Source: Pseudomonas mendocina
Lineage (GTDB): Bacteria; Pseudomonadota; Gammaproteobacteria; Pseudomonadales; Pseudomonadaceae
Direction: 5' to 3'
Assembly: GCA_037482215.1 (NCBI GenBank)
Contig: CP148074.1
Location: 2,790,001-2,854,000, forward strand
DNA length: 64,000 nt
Shown piece after piece: positions 46,192-54,456 of the stretch. Position 1 is the first letter of the stretch. The number at the start of each line of letters is the position of its first letter. Position numbers and translations under genes: made by a program. The notes below the pieces were generated by a model. It made no database searches, was not told the DNA's origin, and was given only the letters and a program-made list of their open reading frames with translations.

Positions 46192-46230
46192 GCACGATAT
46201 GTCTACTTTTCGCATGTAAACATTTCGTGC
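46192..46230. promoter_or_regulatory. 39-bp dyad upstream of the small membrane ORF
   Basis: GCACGATATG at the left mirrors CATTTCGTGC at the right (GCACGA / TCGTGC perfect). Inside lies TCTACTTTTCGCATGTAAA, similar to the WYL palindrome TTTAC-N8-GTAAA but with one extra spacer base. Confidence 0.45.
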
Positions 46231-46241
46231 AGGTTCGCTGT

Positions 46242-47168
46242 TTACTGATCCACCCGCTCCATACGTGTCGACTCATAACGCGGATACAAATGGCTAACGC
46301 TGCGGATGAGTTCAAAGCGGGTCAGCGTCACCGCCGCAAAGCGTTCAGGAATCGGTGCGCGAATCAGCTCATTCATCTCAGCGCCCTGCTCAGCCCCCGT
46401 GCGCAACAGGCCATCGAGCCAGCCGAGGTAATCGCGCATTTGCACGAACGGCGCATCGTCGGTGGTCAGCGGGCCGTGGCCGGGGACGATCTGCTTCCAC
46501 GGCAATGCCTGCAACTGATCAACATCCGCCAGCCAGACGTCCAGCCCCGGCGTGTTGGGCGTGGTCAACGCACGCTGGTAAAAGAGAATGTCTCCGGCAA
46601 ACAGCACGCCCGTTTGTTCGTCCAGAATTGCCAGGTCCGCGCCGGTGTGGCCACGCAGCGCCAGCAGTTGCAGGCTGCGCCCTCCGATCTGGACAGTGCC
46701 GGTTTCGACGGTCTCAGTAGGCAACACCACTTCGGTGCCGCGCATCCAGTCACCGACGATGCGGTACATGTTTTCCGCCATGCCGTCGCCCTGCTCAGCC
46801 AGCAGGCGTGTGGTTTCCTTCAGCGCGGCAATCGGGACATCACGAAAGGCCTGATTGCCAAAGGCATGATCCGGGTGGTGGTGAGTCAGGATGACCTTAA
46901 GGATGGGTTTATCGGTGACTTTACCAATGGCAGCGCGCAGGGCTTCGCCATAGCGCTTGGAGATGCCGGTATCAATCACCACGACGCCCTGCTGCGTCTC
47001 GATAAACCCAACGTTGACGACCGCCCCACCGTTATCGGTCGAAAAGTTGTCGGTGCTGCCTTCCACCAGCCACACGCCATCAGCAATGCGTCGGGGTTCG
47101 AGTTTGTAGTCCAGCTGTGCGTGTGCCAATGAGCAGACCAGCCACGCCATCACCAATAACCAGCGCAT
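46242..47168 (-). CDS. quinoprotein relay system zinc metallohydrolase (MBL fold)
   Basis: 308-aa exported metallo-beta-lactamase-fold hydrolase. It has a signal peptide (MRWLLVMAWLVCSLAHA), the zinc motif LTHHHPDHAFGN, a further His in LRGHTGADL, the bridging Asp in LFAGDILFY and a last His in VPGHGPL. It matches the SoxH-like group that accompanies PQQ dehydrogenases and SoxYZ-like carriers (family knowledge). The ATG at 47168 has GGGAG eight bases upstream. It is the last gene of the cytochrome-SBP-SoxYZ-EthD-MBL operon. Confidence 0.86.
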   Translation of the reverse strand: MRWLLVMAWLVCSLAHAQLDYKLEPRRIADGVWLVEGSTDNFSTDNGGAVVNVGFIETQQGVVVIDTGISKRYGEALRAAIGKVTDKPILKVILTHHHPDHAFGNQAFRDVPIAALKETTRLLAEQGDGMAENMYRIVGDWMRGTEVVLPTETVETGTVQIGGRSLQLLALRGHTGADLAILDEQTGVLFAGDILFYQRALTTPNTPGLDVWLADVDQLQALPWKQIVPGHGPLTTDDAPFVQMRDYLGWLDGLLRTGAEQGAEMNELIRAPIPERFAAVTLTRFELIRSVSHLYPRYESTRMERVDQ

Positions 47169-47191
47169 CGTCAGCACTCCCGCTTACTGTC

Positions 47192-47500
47192 TTAGGGTCT
47201 CATCACCACATCACTGATCTGTACCAGAGGCTGGCTGTCAGTGAAGTTAGGCAGATCGCCCATGATGCGGTCTGCGTGGGGCGCGAAGGCCAGCTGGAAC
47301 ACTTCTGCACTATCAAAGTACAGGTGACCGATGGCACAAAACGGCTGTAGCGGATCGCTTTTGATGGCGGCATCCACCGCAATCCCTTTGCATGCGGTGC
47401 CGAGGCACTCGCGAACAATGGCCATGTGCTCGTTGCAGTAATAGTCGAGATCGAAACGCACACCAGCCTTATTGGGATACAGCACACTGACTTTGATCAT
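47192..47500 (-). CDS. EthD family protein
   Basis: 102-aa dimeric alpha-beta-barrel protein of the EthD type: MIKVSVLYPNKAGVRFDLDY at the start and YYCNEHMAIVRE. EthD-like proteins assist oxidation of ethers and other small molecules in unclear ways. It sits between the SoxYZ-like and metallohydrolase genes with short gaps and is surely co-transcribed. Confidence 0.85.
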   Translation of the reverse strand: MIKVSVLYPNKAGVRFDLDYYCNEHMAIVRECLGTACKGIAVDAAIKSDPLQPFCAIGHLYFDSAEVFQLAFAPHADRIMGDLPNFTDSQPLVQISDVVMRP

Positions 47501-47530
47501 GTGAACTCCTTAGCGGATAACGGCTGGCGC

Positions 47531-48286
47531 TCAGAGCGCTGCCTTGAATTCGTTGCCGTTGTTGTCGCGCAGCCACAGCTCGGCGCTGCCTTTGTCTTTG
47601 AGGTCGAGGCTGATGGTGGGGTTTTCACTGACTGCCGGGAACAGCTCCAGGGTCGCCAATGTATTGCCGTTCGCGTCACGCAGCTGAGCCTGGTTGAGGA
47701 AGAACTCAGGGATGCCGCTAATCAGGCCATTGTCCATCGGGTGGGAGACTTGCAGGCGCAGACGGCTTGAGTCTTCCAGTTCAAAGCGTTTACCGAGGAC
47801 TTCACCTAAGCGGTCTTCCCAGCCTGGCTGGGCACGCACCACACTAGGAGCGGTACAACCACCACCCGCTGCATCAATTTGGGTTGAGCCGATATGCCAC
47901 ATGCCATCGCGGGTCTGCACCGCTGCGCGGATGGGTGTGGCCTGCTCAATGCGGATGCGGATGGCCAAACGCGGCAACACCTGCTCACCCGGCTGGAAGT
48001 CGACGATCTGTGGAATGGGGTTGAGTTCGGCCCAAGCCAAAATCCGCACCACGTCTTGCTTAAGCGCTGTGGCATCTATTTGGATCGGTACCTGGCGGGC
48101 GTCTTCAGCGAACGGAGGCGCGCTGAGGGTGACCTTCTCATCAAACACGAATGGCTCACCGCCGAGCAGTCGCTCGTGGTAGTAGTCCCACATCACCGAG
48201 GTGACCGGGTCGTTCTGCGCAGCCCGGCTGTCACAGGCGAAGGTAAACAACGCCAGTAGTAGAAATGAACGCCAATCAAGCTCCAT
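47531..48286 (-). CDS. quinoprotein dehydrogenase-associated SoxYZ-like carrier (paralog 2)
   Basis: 251-aa exported protein with a SoxY-like half (about 25-150) and a SoxZ-like half (about 155-251). The carrier cysteine is in DAAGGGCTAPS, with the flexible Gly stretch seen at the SoxY swinging arm but placed internally. SoxZ-like text is LRLQVSHPMDNGLI and FFLNQAQLRDANG. The paralog at 30511-31230 lacks the glycines (LASSCMTP). It lies downstream of the REP array and upstream of the EthD and metallohydrolase genes. Confidence 0.85.
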   Translation of the reverse strand: MELDWRSFLLLALFTFACDSRAAQNDPVTSVMWDYYHERLLGGEPFVFDEKVTLSAPPFAEDARQVPIQIDATALKQDVVRILAWAELNPIPQIVDFQPGEQVLPRLAIRIRIEQATPIRAAVQTRDGMWHIGSTQIDAAGGGCTAPSVVRAQPGWEDRLGEVLGKRFELEDSSRLRLQVSHPMDNGLISGIPEFFLNQAQLRDANGNTLATLELFPAVSENPTISLDLKDKGSAELWLRDNNGNEFKAAL

Positions 48287-48351
48287 AACACCCTCCGTTA
48301 CTGCTTACCTCATTGTGTGGAATGGCTTTGGGGCTAGCCCCTTACCATTTT

Positions 48352-48805
48352 TATTCGCGGCTGAAGCCGCTCCTACAAGGGAGCTAACGGCCTGCCATTC
48401 TTACTCTCGCCCAACACCCTGTGGGAATGGCTTTAGCCGTGAAGCCTTTGCCGTTTTTATTCGCGGCTGAAGCTGCTCCTACAAGGGAGCTAACGGCCTG
48501 CCATTCTTACTCTCGCCCACCCCCTGTGGGAACGGCTTTAGCCGTGAAGCCTTTGTCGTTTTGGTTCGCGGCTGAAGCCGCTCCTACAAGGAGCTAACGG
48601 CCTGCCATTCTTACTCTCGCCCAACACCCTGTGGGAATGGCTTTAGCCGTGAAGCCTTTGCCGTTTTTATTCGCGGCTGAAGCCGCTCCTACAAGGGAGC
48701 TAACGGCCTGCCATTCTTACTCTCGCCCAACACCCTGTGGGAACGGCTTTAGCCGTGAAGGCTTTGCTATTTTGGGTCGCGGCTAAGCTGCCCCTACAGG
48801 TGCAT
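48352..48805. repeat. tandem array of four ~105-bp units, each with two REPs
   Basis: Each unit runs CGCGGCTGAAGCCGCTCCTA, then GGGAGCTAACGGCCTGCCAT, then CTGTGGGAATGGCTTTAGCC. Full copies start near 48354, 48461, 48567 and 48671, and a partial copy near 48776. Copies differ at only a few positions, which indicates recent tandem duplication. The array fills the gap between the SBP gene and the SoxYZ-like gene of one operon, where stable hairpins could reduce downstream transcript levels or protect the upstream mRNA. Confidence 0.9.
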
Positions 48806-48809
48806 CTTG

Positions 48810-49706
48810 TTATTCGGTCTCCTGATACAGCTCGGGTAGTTCATAACTCAGGCCGTAGCTGGCGTAGATCTTTTTCACCGCGCCACTCAGGATCAACTCT
48901 TCCAATTGCCCTTCCAAGGCATAGGCCAACTGTCGGTTTGTCTCATGAACAGCCATGCCGATATCCCAGACCTGACGCCCCATGTTCGGGTAGGCATTTT
49001 CAGCCAGTGCCAGCTTCTTATCCTTAGCCTGGCCATACAGCCACTGCACTTCACCACGCATTGCCATTACGGCATCCACCTCGCCTGCCTTCATGCCGGC
49101 AAACGCTTGCTCTGGGTTGGTGTAATGGTGGGTCTGCTTGCTCAGCGAACCTTCAAATACAGATGACAGGTAGAACGAGGGCACGCTCTCAACCTCTACC
49201 CCAATGGGGTGGGTGCGGAACACCGCCACACTCGGTACAGACTCAAGGCGGCGAGTATCAAACGCCACCTGCCAGCGCTCACGCTGATAGGGGCCAAACA
49301 TCACGACCAGTTCATTAACCAGCTCGCCCAGCTCGTTGCGTTTGTAGGAGAACTCACGGTCGTACGGCACCCGCAGCATCACATCGGCCAGCTCTTGAGG
49401 GCGCAGGTAATGGCCTTTCCAGATGTAATCGCGCAGGTCATCGTCGAGCTTCTCGCCCGGCGGCGCCCAGATCACTTCCAGACGCACACCAAGGCCTTTA
49501 GCCAGGGCCTTGGCGATTTCGTAATCGGTTCCCCGTGGTTTGCCGTCTTGCTGGAAGCTGTAAGGAGGGAAATCTTTGTAGAGAGCAACCTTGATGTAGC
49601 CCGACTCAATGATGGTGTCGTAATCACGCACTTGAGCCTGCAGTGGCAAGCACAGCAGGCTCAGTACGCTAAACAGTACACCCAACACCCAAAGGTGACG
49701 GCGCAT
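48810..49706 (-). CDS. PedG-like periplasmic solute-binding protein (SBP_bac_3)
   Basis: 298-aa exported protein of the extracellular solute-binding family 3 fold, with a signal peptide (LWVLGVLFSVLSLLCLPLQA), YIKVALYKDFPPYSFQQDGK and GTDYEIAKALAKGLGV. The quinoprotein-linked members of this group follow the cytochrome gene in ped/exa clusters and may stabilise or serve the dehydrogenase rather than import amino acids. It starts five bases after the cytochrome stop. Confidence 0.87.
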   Translation of the reverse strand: MRRHLWVLGVLFSVLSLLCLPLQAQVRDYDTIIESGYIKVALYKDFPPYSFQQDGKPRGTDYEIAKALAKGLGVRLEVIWAPPGEKLDDDLRDYIWKGHYLRPQELADVMLRVPYDREFSYKRNELGELVNELVVMFGPYQRERWQVAFDTRRLESVPSVAVFRTHPIGVEVESVPSFYLSSVFEGSLSKQTHHYTNPEQAFAGMKAGEVDAVMAMRGEVQWLYGQAKDKKLALAENAYPNMGRQVWDIGMAVHETNRQLAYALEGQLEELILSGAVKKIYASYGLSYELPELYQETE

Positions 49707-49711
49707 GACTG

Positions 49712-50131
49712 TTACTCCTCGATAGCCACGCTCTCAAGGTAAGAACGCACAGCCCAGAGGGCTTCTTGGCTCAGGTAGTCAGCCATTTTCGGCATGTAAA
49801 CGCGGCCATCACGGACAGCACCGTTGATCACGCGCTCTTTGAACCACTCATCTCCCATTGCGCCTTTTTCCAGCAAACGCAGGTCAGGCGCGATGCCACC
49901 GGACTTAGCCTCCAGACCGTGGCACGCTGCACAGTTCTGGTTGTAGGCAGAGGCACCAATTTCGATGGCGCGTGGGTTGTCGCGGTACGGGTTCTCATCG
50001 CGCCACTCTTCACCCAACGGCTCCAGACCATCCGTTTTAACCGCCTGCGGAACTACGTCACCGTGAGCCCAAATATTGGCCGAGAAGGCCAGTGCAAGCA
50101 GGGCGAAAACATTCTTCTTGTTAACCTTCAT
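49712..50131 (-). CDS. pedF: cytochrome c-550-type electron acceptor (PedF/ExaB-like)
   Basis: 139-aa periplasmic mono-haem cytochrome c that takes electrons from quinoprotein alcohol dehydrogenase. Signal peptide VFALLALAFSANIWAHG; haem motif CAACH in NQNCAACHGLEAKSG; axial Met in VYMPKMADYLS. The ATG at 50131 has GAGG eight bases upstream. It is divergent from the Ca-type dehydrogenase gene and shares the intergenic dyad. Confidence 0.93.
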   Translation of the reverse strand: MKVNKKNVFALLALAFSANIWAHGDVVPQAVKTDGLEPLGEEWRDENPYRDNPRAIEIGASAYNQNCAACHGLEAKSGGIAPDLRLLEKGAMGDEWFKERVINGAVRDGRVYMPKMADYLSQEALWAVRSYLESVAIEE

Positions 50132-50242
50132 GTTCGGAGCCTCATAACAGTAGTGCACGCAAATTCAGCTCACGCAGAGCTTGACTGCGAGCATCTTAGG
50201 AAGAGGCCAGCCCCCATCGAATTCTGCTTTGGTCGTCCGTTT

Positions 50243-50260
50243 CTACTCCCTTGGTAGTAG
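50243..50260. promoter_or_regulatory. alcohol-oxidation dyad between cytochrome and pedE genes
   Basis: CTACTCCCTTGGTAGTAG, an almost perfect inverted repeat (CTACTnCC TT GGnAGTAG). It lies 112 bases before the cytochrome ATG and 186 before the pedE ATG. Copies with one good half occur upstream of pedH (40845) and exaC (30458). Confidence 0.75.
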
Positions 50261-50445
50261 GGCTTACGACCATCAATAGACGCGCTTTAGCAGCAAGGCT
50301 AATTCATGACCGACTTGGGAAGTCTTCCCGACAAGGGCGGGAGTTTTTCCGTATCGACTTAAAGCGCCTGGTTTCACTATCAACTGGCCAGGTCGCCACC
50401 CAGGCCGGACCGGTAAATTCCTCACCACGATGGGAAACCACAACC

Positions 50446-52305
50446 ATGACAACAAAACAGTTACCCAGCACACCACATCCTGTGGCGCGTGCCGTTCAAA
50501 GCCTGCTGCTGATCGGCAGCCTGAGCTTGAGTGGCAGCGTATTGGCTAAAAATGTCACCTGGGAAGACATTGCCAATGACCACCTGACCACCCACAACGT
50601 GCTGCAATACGGCATGGGCACTAATGCTCAACGCTGGAGCCCGCTGACTCAGGTCAACGCCGATAACGTATTCAAACTGACCCCTGCCTGGTCCTACTCC
50701 TTCGGTGACGAAAAACAGCGTGGCCAGGAATCCCAAGCGGTAATCCACGATGGTGTGGTTTACGTGACTGGCTCCTACTCCCGCGTATTCGCCATTGATG
50801 CGAAAACAGGTAAACGCCTGTGGACCTACAGCCACCGTCTGCCGGACAACATTCGTCCATGCTGTGACGTGGTCAACCGTGGTGTTGCCATTTACGGCGA
50901 CAAGATCTACTTCGGCACCCTCGACGCTCGTGTCGTAGCGCTGAACAAGGACACCGGTAAAGTCGTCTGGAACAAGAAGTTCGCTGACCACGCCGTGGGT
51001 TACACCATGACGGGTGCTCCGACCATCGTTAAAGATCAGAAGTCCGGCAAAATCATGCTGGTACACGGCAGCTCGGGTGACGAGTTCGGTGTAGTTGGCC
51101 GCCTGTTTGCCCGCGACACTGAAACCGGCGAAGAGATTTGGATGCGTCCGTTCGTAGAAGGCCATATGGGCCGCCTGAACGGCAAGGACAGCACCCCAAC
51201 TGGCGATATCAAAGCGCCAAGCTGGCCGGATGATCCAAACAGCCCAACGGGCAAAAAAGAAGCTTGGAGCCAAGGCGGTGGTGCACCATGGCAGAGCGCC
51301 AGCTTTGATGCTGAAACCAACACCATCATCATCGGTGCCGGTAACCCTGCTCCGTGGAATGGCTGGGCACGTACCGCAGACGGTGGTGATCCGAAGGATT
51401 ACGACAGCCTGTACACCTCTGGCCAAGTCGGCGTAGATGCCACCACTGGTGAAGTGAAGTGGTTCTACCAGCACACCCCGAACGATGCTTGGGACTTCTC
51501 TGGCAACAACGAACTGGTGCTGTTTGACTACAAAGACAAGGACGGCAAAACCGTTAAGGCCACTGCTCACGCTGACCGTAACGGCTTCTTCTATGTAGTT
51601 GACCGTAACAACGGCAAACTGCAAAACGCCTTCCCGTTCGTGGACAAAATCACTTGGGCTACCCACATCGACCTGAAAACCGGCCGTCCGGTTGAAGTCG
51701 AAGGCCAACGCCCTCCGAAACCAGAGCCGGGTGAATCCCGCGGTAAGACTGTAGAAGTTTCGCCACCCTTCCTGGGCGGCAAAAACTGGAACCCGATGGC
51801 CTACAGCCAAGACACCGGTCTGTTCTACGTCCCAGCTAACCACTGGAAAGAAGACTACTGGGCTGAAGAAGCTGTCTATAAAGCGGGCTCCGCTTACCTG
51901 GGCATGGGCTTCCGCATCAAGCGCCTGTATGACGACCACGTCGGTATCCTGCGCGCCATGAACCCAACTACCGGTAAGGTCGTTTGGGAACATAAAGAGC
52001 GTCTGCCTCTGTGGGCAGGTGTACTGGCCACCAAGGGTAATCTGGTGTTCACCGGTACAGGCGATGGCTACTTCAAAGCCTTCGACGCTAAAAACGGTAA
52101 GGAGCTGTGGAAGTTCCAAGTCGGCACCGGGATCATCTCCCCACCCGTCACTTGGGAACAAGACGGCGAGCAGTACATCGGCGTAACTGCCGGTTACGGC
52201 GGCGCTGTTCCACTGTGGGGTGGCGATATGGCTGACCTGACCAAGCCTGTCGCTCAAGGCGGCTCGTTCTGGGTGTTCAAGCTGCCAAGCTGGGACAAGA
52301 AGTAA
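50446..52305 (+). CDS. pedE: Ca-type PQQ-dependent ethanol dehydrogenase (PedE/ExaA-like)
   Basis: 619-aa periplasmic quinoprotein ethanol dehydrogenase. The signal peptide ends near SVLAKN. The disulfide is Cys139-Cys140 (RPCCDVVNRG), metal ligands include Glu213 (GDEFG) and Asn300 (GAGNPAPW), and the catalytic Asp350 is in NDAWDFSGNN. Ser352 two residues later is what Ca2+-dependent PedE/ExaA enzymes carry in place of the lanthanide Asp. The ATG at 50446 is the one that yields a proper signal peptide; the open frame upstream to 50251 runs into the promoter dyad. Two hairpins follow the stop. Confidence 0.94.
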   Translation: MTTKQLPSTPHPVARAVQSLLLIGSLSLSGSVLAKNVTWEDIANDHLTTHNVLQYGMGTNAQRWSPLTQVNADNVFKLTPAWSYSFGDEKQRGQESQAVIHDGVVYVTGSYSRVFAIDAKTGKRLWTYSHRLPDNIRPCCDVVNRGVAIYGDKIYFGTLDARVVALNKDTGKVVWNKKFADHAVGYTMTGAPTIVKDQKSGKIMLVHGSSGDEFGVVGRLFARDTETGEEIWMRPFVEGHMGRLNGKDSTPTGDIKAPSWPDDPNSPTGKKEAWSQGGGAPWQSASFDAETNTIIIGAGNPAPWNGWARTADGGDPKDYDSLYTSGQVGVDATTGEVKWFYQHTPNDAWDFSGNNELVLFDYKDKDGKTVKATAHADRNGFFYVVDRNNGKLQNAFPFVDKITWATHIDLKTGRPVEVEGQRPPKPEPGESRGKTVEVSPPFLGGKNWNPMAYSQDTGLFYVPANHWKEDYWAEEAVYKAGSAYLGMGFRIKRLYDDHVGILRAMNPTTGKVVWEHKERLPLWAGVLATKGNLVFTGTGDGYFKAFDAKNGKELWKFQVGTGIISPPVTWEQDGEQYIGVTAGYGGAVPLWGGDMADLTKPVAQGGSFWVFKLPSWDKK

Positions 52306-52322
52306 TACGTCCTGCTGAACCC

Positions 52323-52347
52323 GAGCCCTGGCCATGTGCCAGGGCTC
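52323..52347 (+). terminator. hairpin after pedE
   Basis: GAGCCCTGGC CATGT GCCAGGGCTC, a perfect 10-bp stem 18 bases after the stop without a long U-tract. Confidence 0.6.
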
Positions 52348-52359
52348 CTGCCCTACCCG

Positions 52360-52384
52360 GCGCCGACTGAAGTTGGCGCTTTTT
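52360..52384 (+). terminator. rho-independent terminator before the pentapeptide gene
   Basis: GCGCCGACTGAAGTTGGCGC followed by TTTTTG. It lies 17 bases before the next ATG, so it may attenuate rather than fully block read-through. Confidence 0.65.
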
Positions 52385-52400
52385 GTCTGAGGCCACTGTC

Positions 52401-53060
52401 ATGAAATACAACGCTCTGTTTCTTTCCCTTGCCGTGATGATGAGTGGTAGCGAAGCCTTCGCTTCTGACACTGCTGAGGATGACGTGAAAGTCATCAACG
52501 GCTGCCGTATTGAAGTCGCCAGCCAATGCCCAAAAGCCGATCTGCGTAATCAGGACCTGAGCAATCTGGACATGCGCCGCATGAATCTGGAAGGTGCTGA
52601 TCTCAGGGGAGCCAACCTGAGCCATAGCAAGCTGGATCTGGCCAACCTGGAAACAGCAAAGCTGAACGGCGCAAACCTGACACGGGCAACACTGCAACAA
52701 ACTCTATTGCGCCAGGCTGATTTCACTGACGCCAATATGCAAGCCATCAACGGCTGGGCCATGTATGCCCAGGCGGCAAAATTCAACAATGCTGATCTGC
52801 GCGGCGCGTCTTTGGACTTTGCGCGTATATCCGCCTCAAAGCTGCAAAATGCCAACCTTGAAGCTGCCAGTCTGGAAATGACCTTCATGAACAAGGTTGA
52901 CCTCAAAGACGCCAACCTCAAAAACGCCAACATGCAAGAAGTTAAGCTCGCCGGAGCCAATCTGGCTGGGGCTGACTTGACCGGGAGCCTGCTGCGCTTC
53001 AGCAACTTCCAGGGTGCCAATATGGACGGATGCACCGCCTGCCCGACGGGGTGGGACTGA
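52401..53060 (+). CDS. exported pentapeptide-repeat protein
   Basis: 219-aa protein with a signal peptide (MKYNALFLSLAVMMSGSEAFA) and about 25 A(D/N)Lxx pentapeptide repeats from residue 45 to 205 (ADLRGANLSHSKLDLANLET and similar), forming a right-handed quadrilateral beta-helix. Cysteine pairs flank the helix (INGCRIEVASQC and GCTACPTGWD). GAGG lies nine bases upstream of the ATG. A pentapeptide gene next to pedE also occurs in Pseudomonas putida. Periplasmic; role unknown. Confidence 0.88.
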   Translation: MKYNALFLSLAVMMSGSEAFASDTAEDDVKVINGCRIEVASQCPKADLRNQDLSNLDMRRMNLEGADLRGANLSHSKLDLANLETAKLNGANLTRATLQQTLLRQADFTDANMQAINGWAMYAQAAKFNNADLRGASLDFARISASKLQNANLEAASLEMTFMNKVDLKDANLKNANMQEVKLAGANLAGADLTGSLLRFSNFQGANMDGCTACPTGWD

Positions 53061-53116
53061 CACGGTTGTCAGCGCAGCGCCCTACTACCGGTGGTAAGGC
53101 GCTGCGGATGCAATGA

Positions 53117-53782
53117 CTACGAACGCAACACACCCTCGCGCATGTGCAGCACCTCATCACCGAATACCTCCGCGTCACGGTCGTCATGGCTAATCAACAA
53201 TAACGGTATCCGCAGGCTACGCTGCAGCTGATCCAACTCATTACGCAAATGCTCACGCAAGCCCACGTCCAACGCGGCAAAGGGTTCGTCCAGCAGTAAT
53301 ACGCGGGGCATGGATACCAACGCACGGGCTAATGCCACGCGCTGTCTCTGCCCACCAGATAACCGCGCCGGAAGCTCGTGGGCTAAGCCCGTTAACTGCA
53401 TGCGCTCCAGCCAGTGATCAACCTGCACATGCGCGCCCCGAGCCGCTGGGTTAAACCACCCCCGGGCCAAGCCAAAGGCAATGTTCTGCCTGACATTAAG
53501 ATGCGGAAACAGCGCGTAATCTTGAAATACGTAGCCCATGTGGCGGCTCTGCGGTGCAAGGTTGACGCCTCCCACACGATCGAACACGGTTTCACCGGCC
53601 ACTCGAATGTGCCCTTCGTCTGCCTGCATAAGACCGGCAATGGTCTTCAGCAGCAGGCTTTTACCTGCGCCTGAGGGGCCAAATATCACCACGCGGGCTG
53701 CCGCAGTCGCGAACTCCACCTGCAAGTCAAAACAACGCTCGGGGCTGATCAGGGTTTTGCGTAGTGCCACCTCAAAGATCAT
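53117..53782 (-). CDS. modC: ModC-like molybdate ABC transporter ATPase, short form
   Basis: 221-aa ATPase with Walker A GPSGAGKS, signature LSGGQRQR, Walker B VLLLDEPFAALD and H-loop LLISHDD. It ends straight after the ATPase core. The C-terminal Mop/TOBE molybdate-binding domain of full-length ModC (about 350 aa) is missing. The ATG overlaps the modB stop by four bases. Confidence 0.88.
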   Translation of the reverse strand: MIFEVALRKTLISPERCFDLQVEFATAAARVVIFGPSGAGKSLLLKTIAGLMQADEGHIRVAGETVFDRVGGVNLAPQSRHMGYVFQDYALFPHLNVRQNIAFGLARGWFNPAARGAHVQVDHWLERMQLTGLAHELPARLSGGQRQRVALARALVSMPRVLLLDEPFAALDVGLREHLRNELDQLQRSLRIPLLLISHDDRDAEVFGDEVLHMREGVLRS

Positions 53783-54456
53783 CGCGGCAACTCCAGCGGC
53801 TTTCGCGACAATCGACTGGCGAGCAGCAACGCCACCACACAGATCAGTGATGTAAACAGCACCAGGGTATTGGCCAGATCATCCTGCCCGGCCTGCACGG
53901 CCTCATAGATGGCCAGTGACAGCGTCTGGGTCTTGCCGGGAATGCTACCGGCAACCATCAGCGTGGCCCCGAACTCCCCCAACGCCCGTGCAAAGGCTAG
54001 CAGAATGCCCGCCAGAATGCCGCGCCAGGCCAAGGGCAAGGTGATACGAAAAAAGATGCCCAGCTCACTGACACCCAGTACGCGACCAGCCTGCTCCAGT
54101 TGCCGGTCAACGCCCTCAAACGCTGTCCGTGCCGGTTTGAACACCAGCGGGAACGCCACAATGGAAGCCGCGATCACCGCTCCCTGCCATGAGAAAATCA
54201 GGCGAATGCCAAACACCTCATTCAGCCAACTGCCCAACCAGCCCTGCTGCCCTAACAGCACCAGCAGGTAGTAGCCCAGAACAGTTGGCGGCAACACCAT
54301 CGGCAAGGTCAGCAACGTATCCAGCAGGTCTCGACCGGGGAAACGCCCCCGCGCCAACAGATAGCCCACCGCGACGCCAACAAGAGTGGCCAGCAAGGTG
54401 GCGCAGCCCGCCACTTGCAGCGACAGGAGAAACGGGCTCCACACCACACTCATCAA
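53779..54456 (-). CDS. modB: molybdate ABC transporter permease
   Basis: 225-aa inner-membrane permease with five or six helices. It has the coupling loop RVLGVSELGIFFRITLPLAW around residues 145-165 and FARALGEFGATLMVAGSIPG, typical of molybdate/sulfate permeases. It overlaps modA and modC by four bases on each side, so the operon is translationally coupled. Confidence 0.93.
   Translation of the reverse strand: MMSVVWSPFLLSLQVAGCATLLATLVGVAVGYLLARGRFPGRDLLDTLLTLPMVLPPTVLGYYLLVLLGQQGWLGSWLNEVFGIRLIFSWQGAVIAASIVAFPLVFKPARTAFEGVDRQLEQAGRVLGVSELGIFFRITLPLAWRGILAGILLAFARALGEFGATLMVAGSIPGKTQTLSLAIYEAVQAGQDDLANTLVLFTSLICVVALLLASRLSRKPLELPR

Noticed and set aside
48352..48805. Regular repeats suggesting a CRISPR array
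   Set aside because: The units are about 105 bp, nearly identical throughout with no variable spacers, and contain known REP palindromes; no cas genes.
50461..52335. 624-codon frame opposite the pedE-like gene
   Set aside because: Antisense shadow of a highly biased gene with clear PQQ-dehydrogenase residues.
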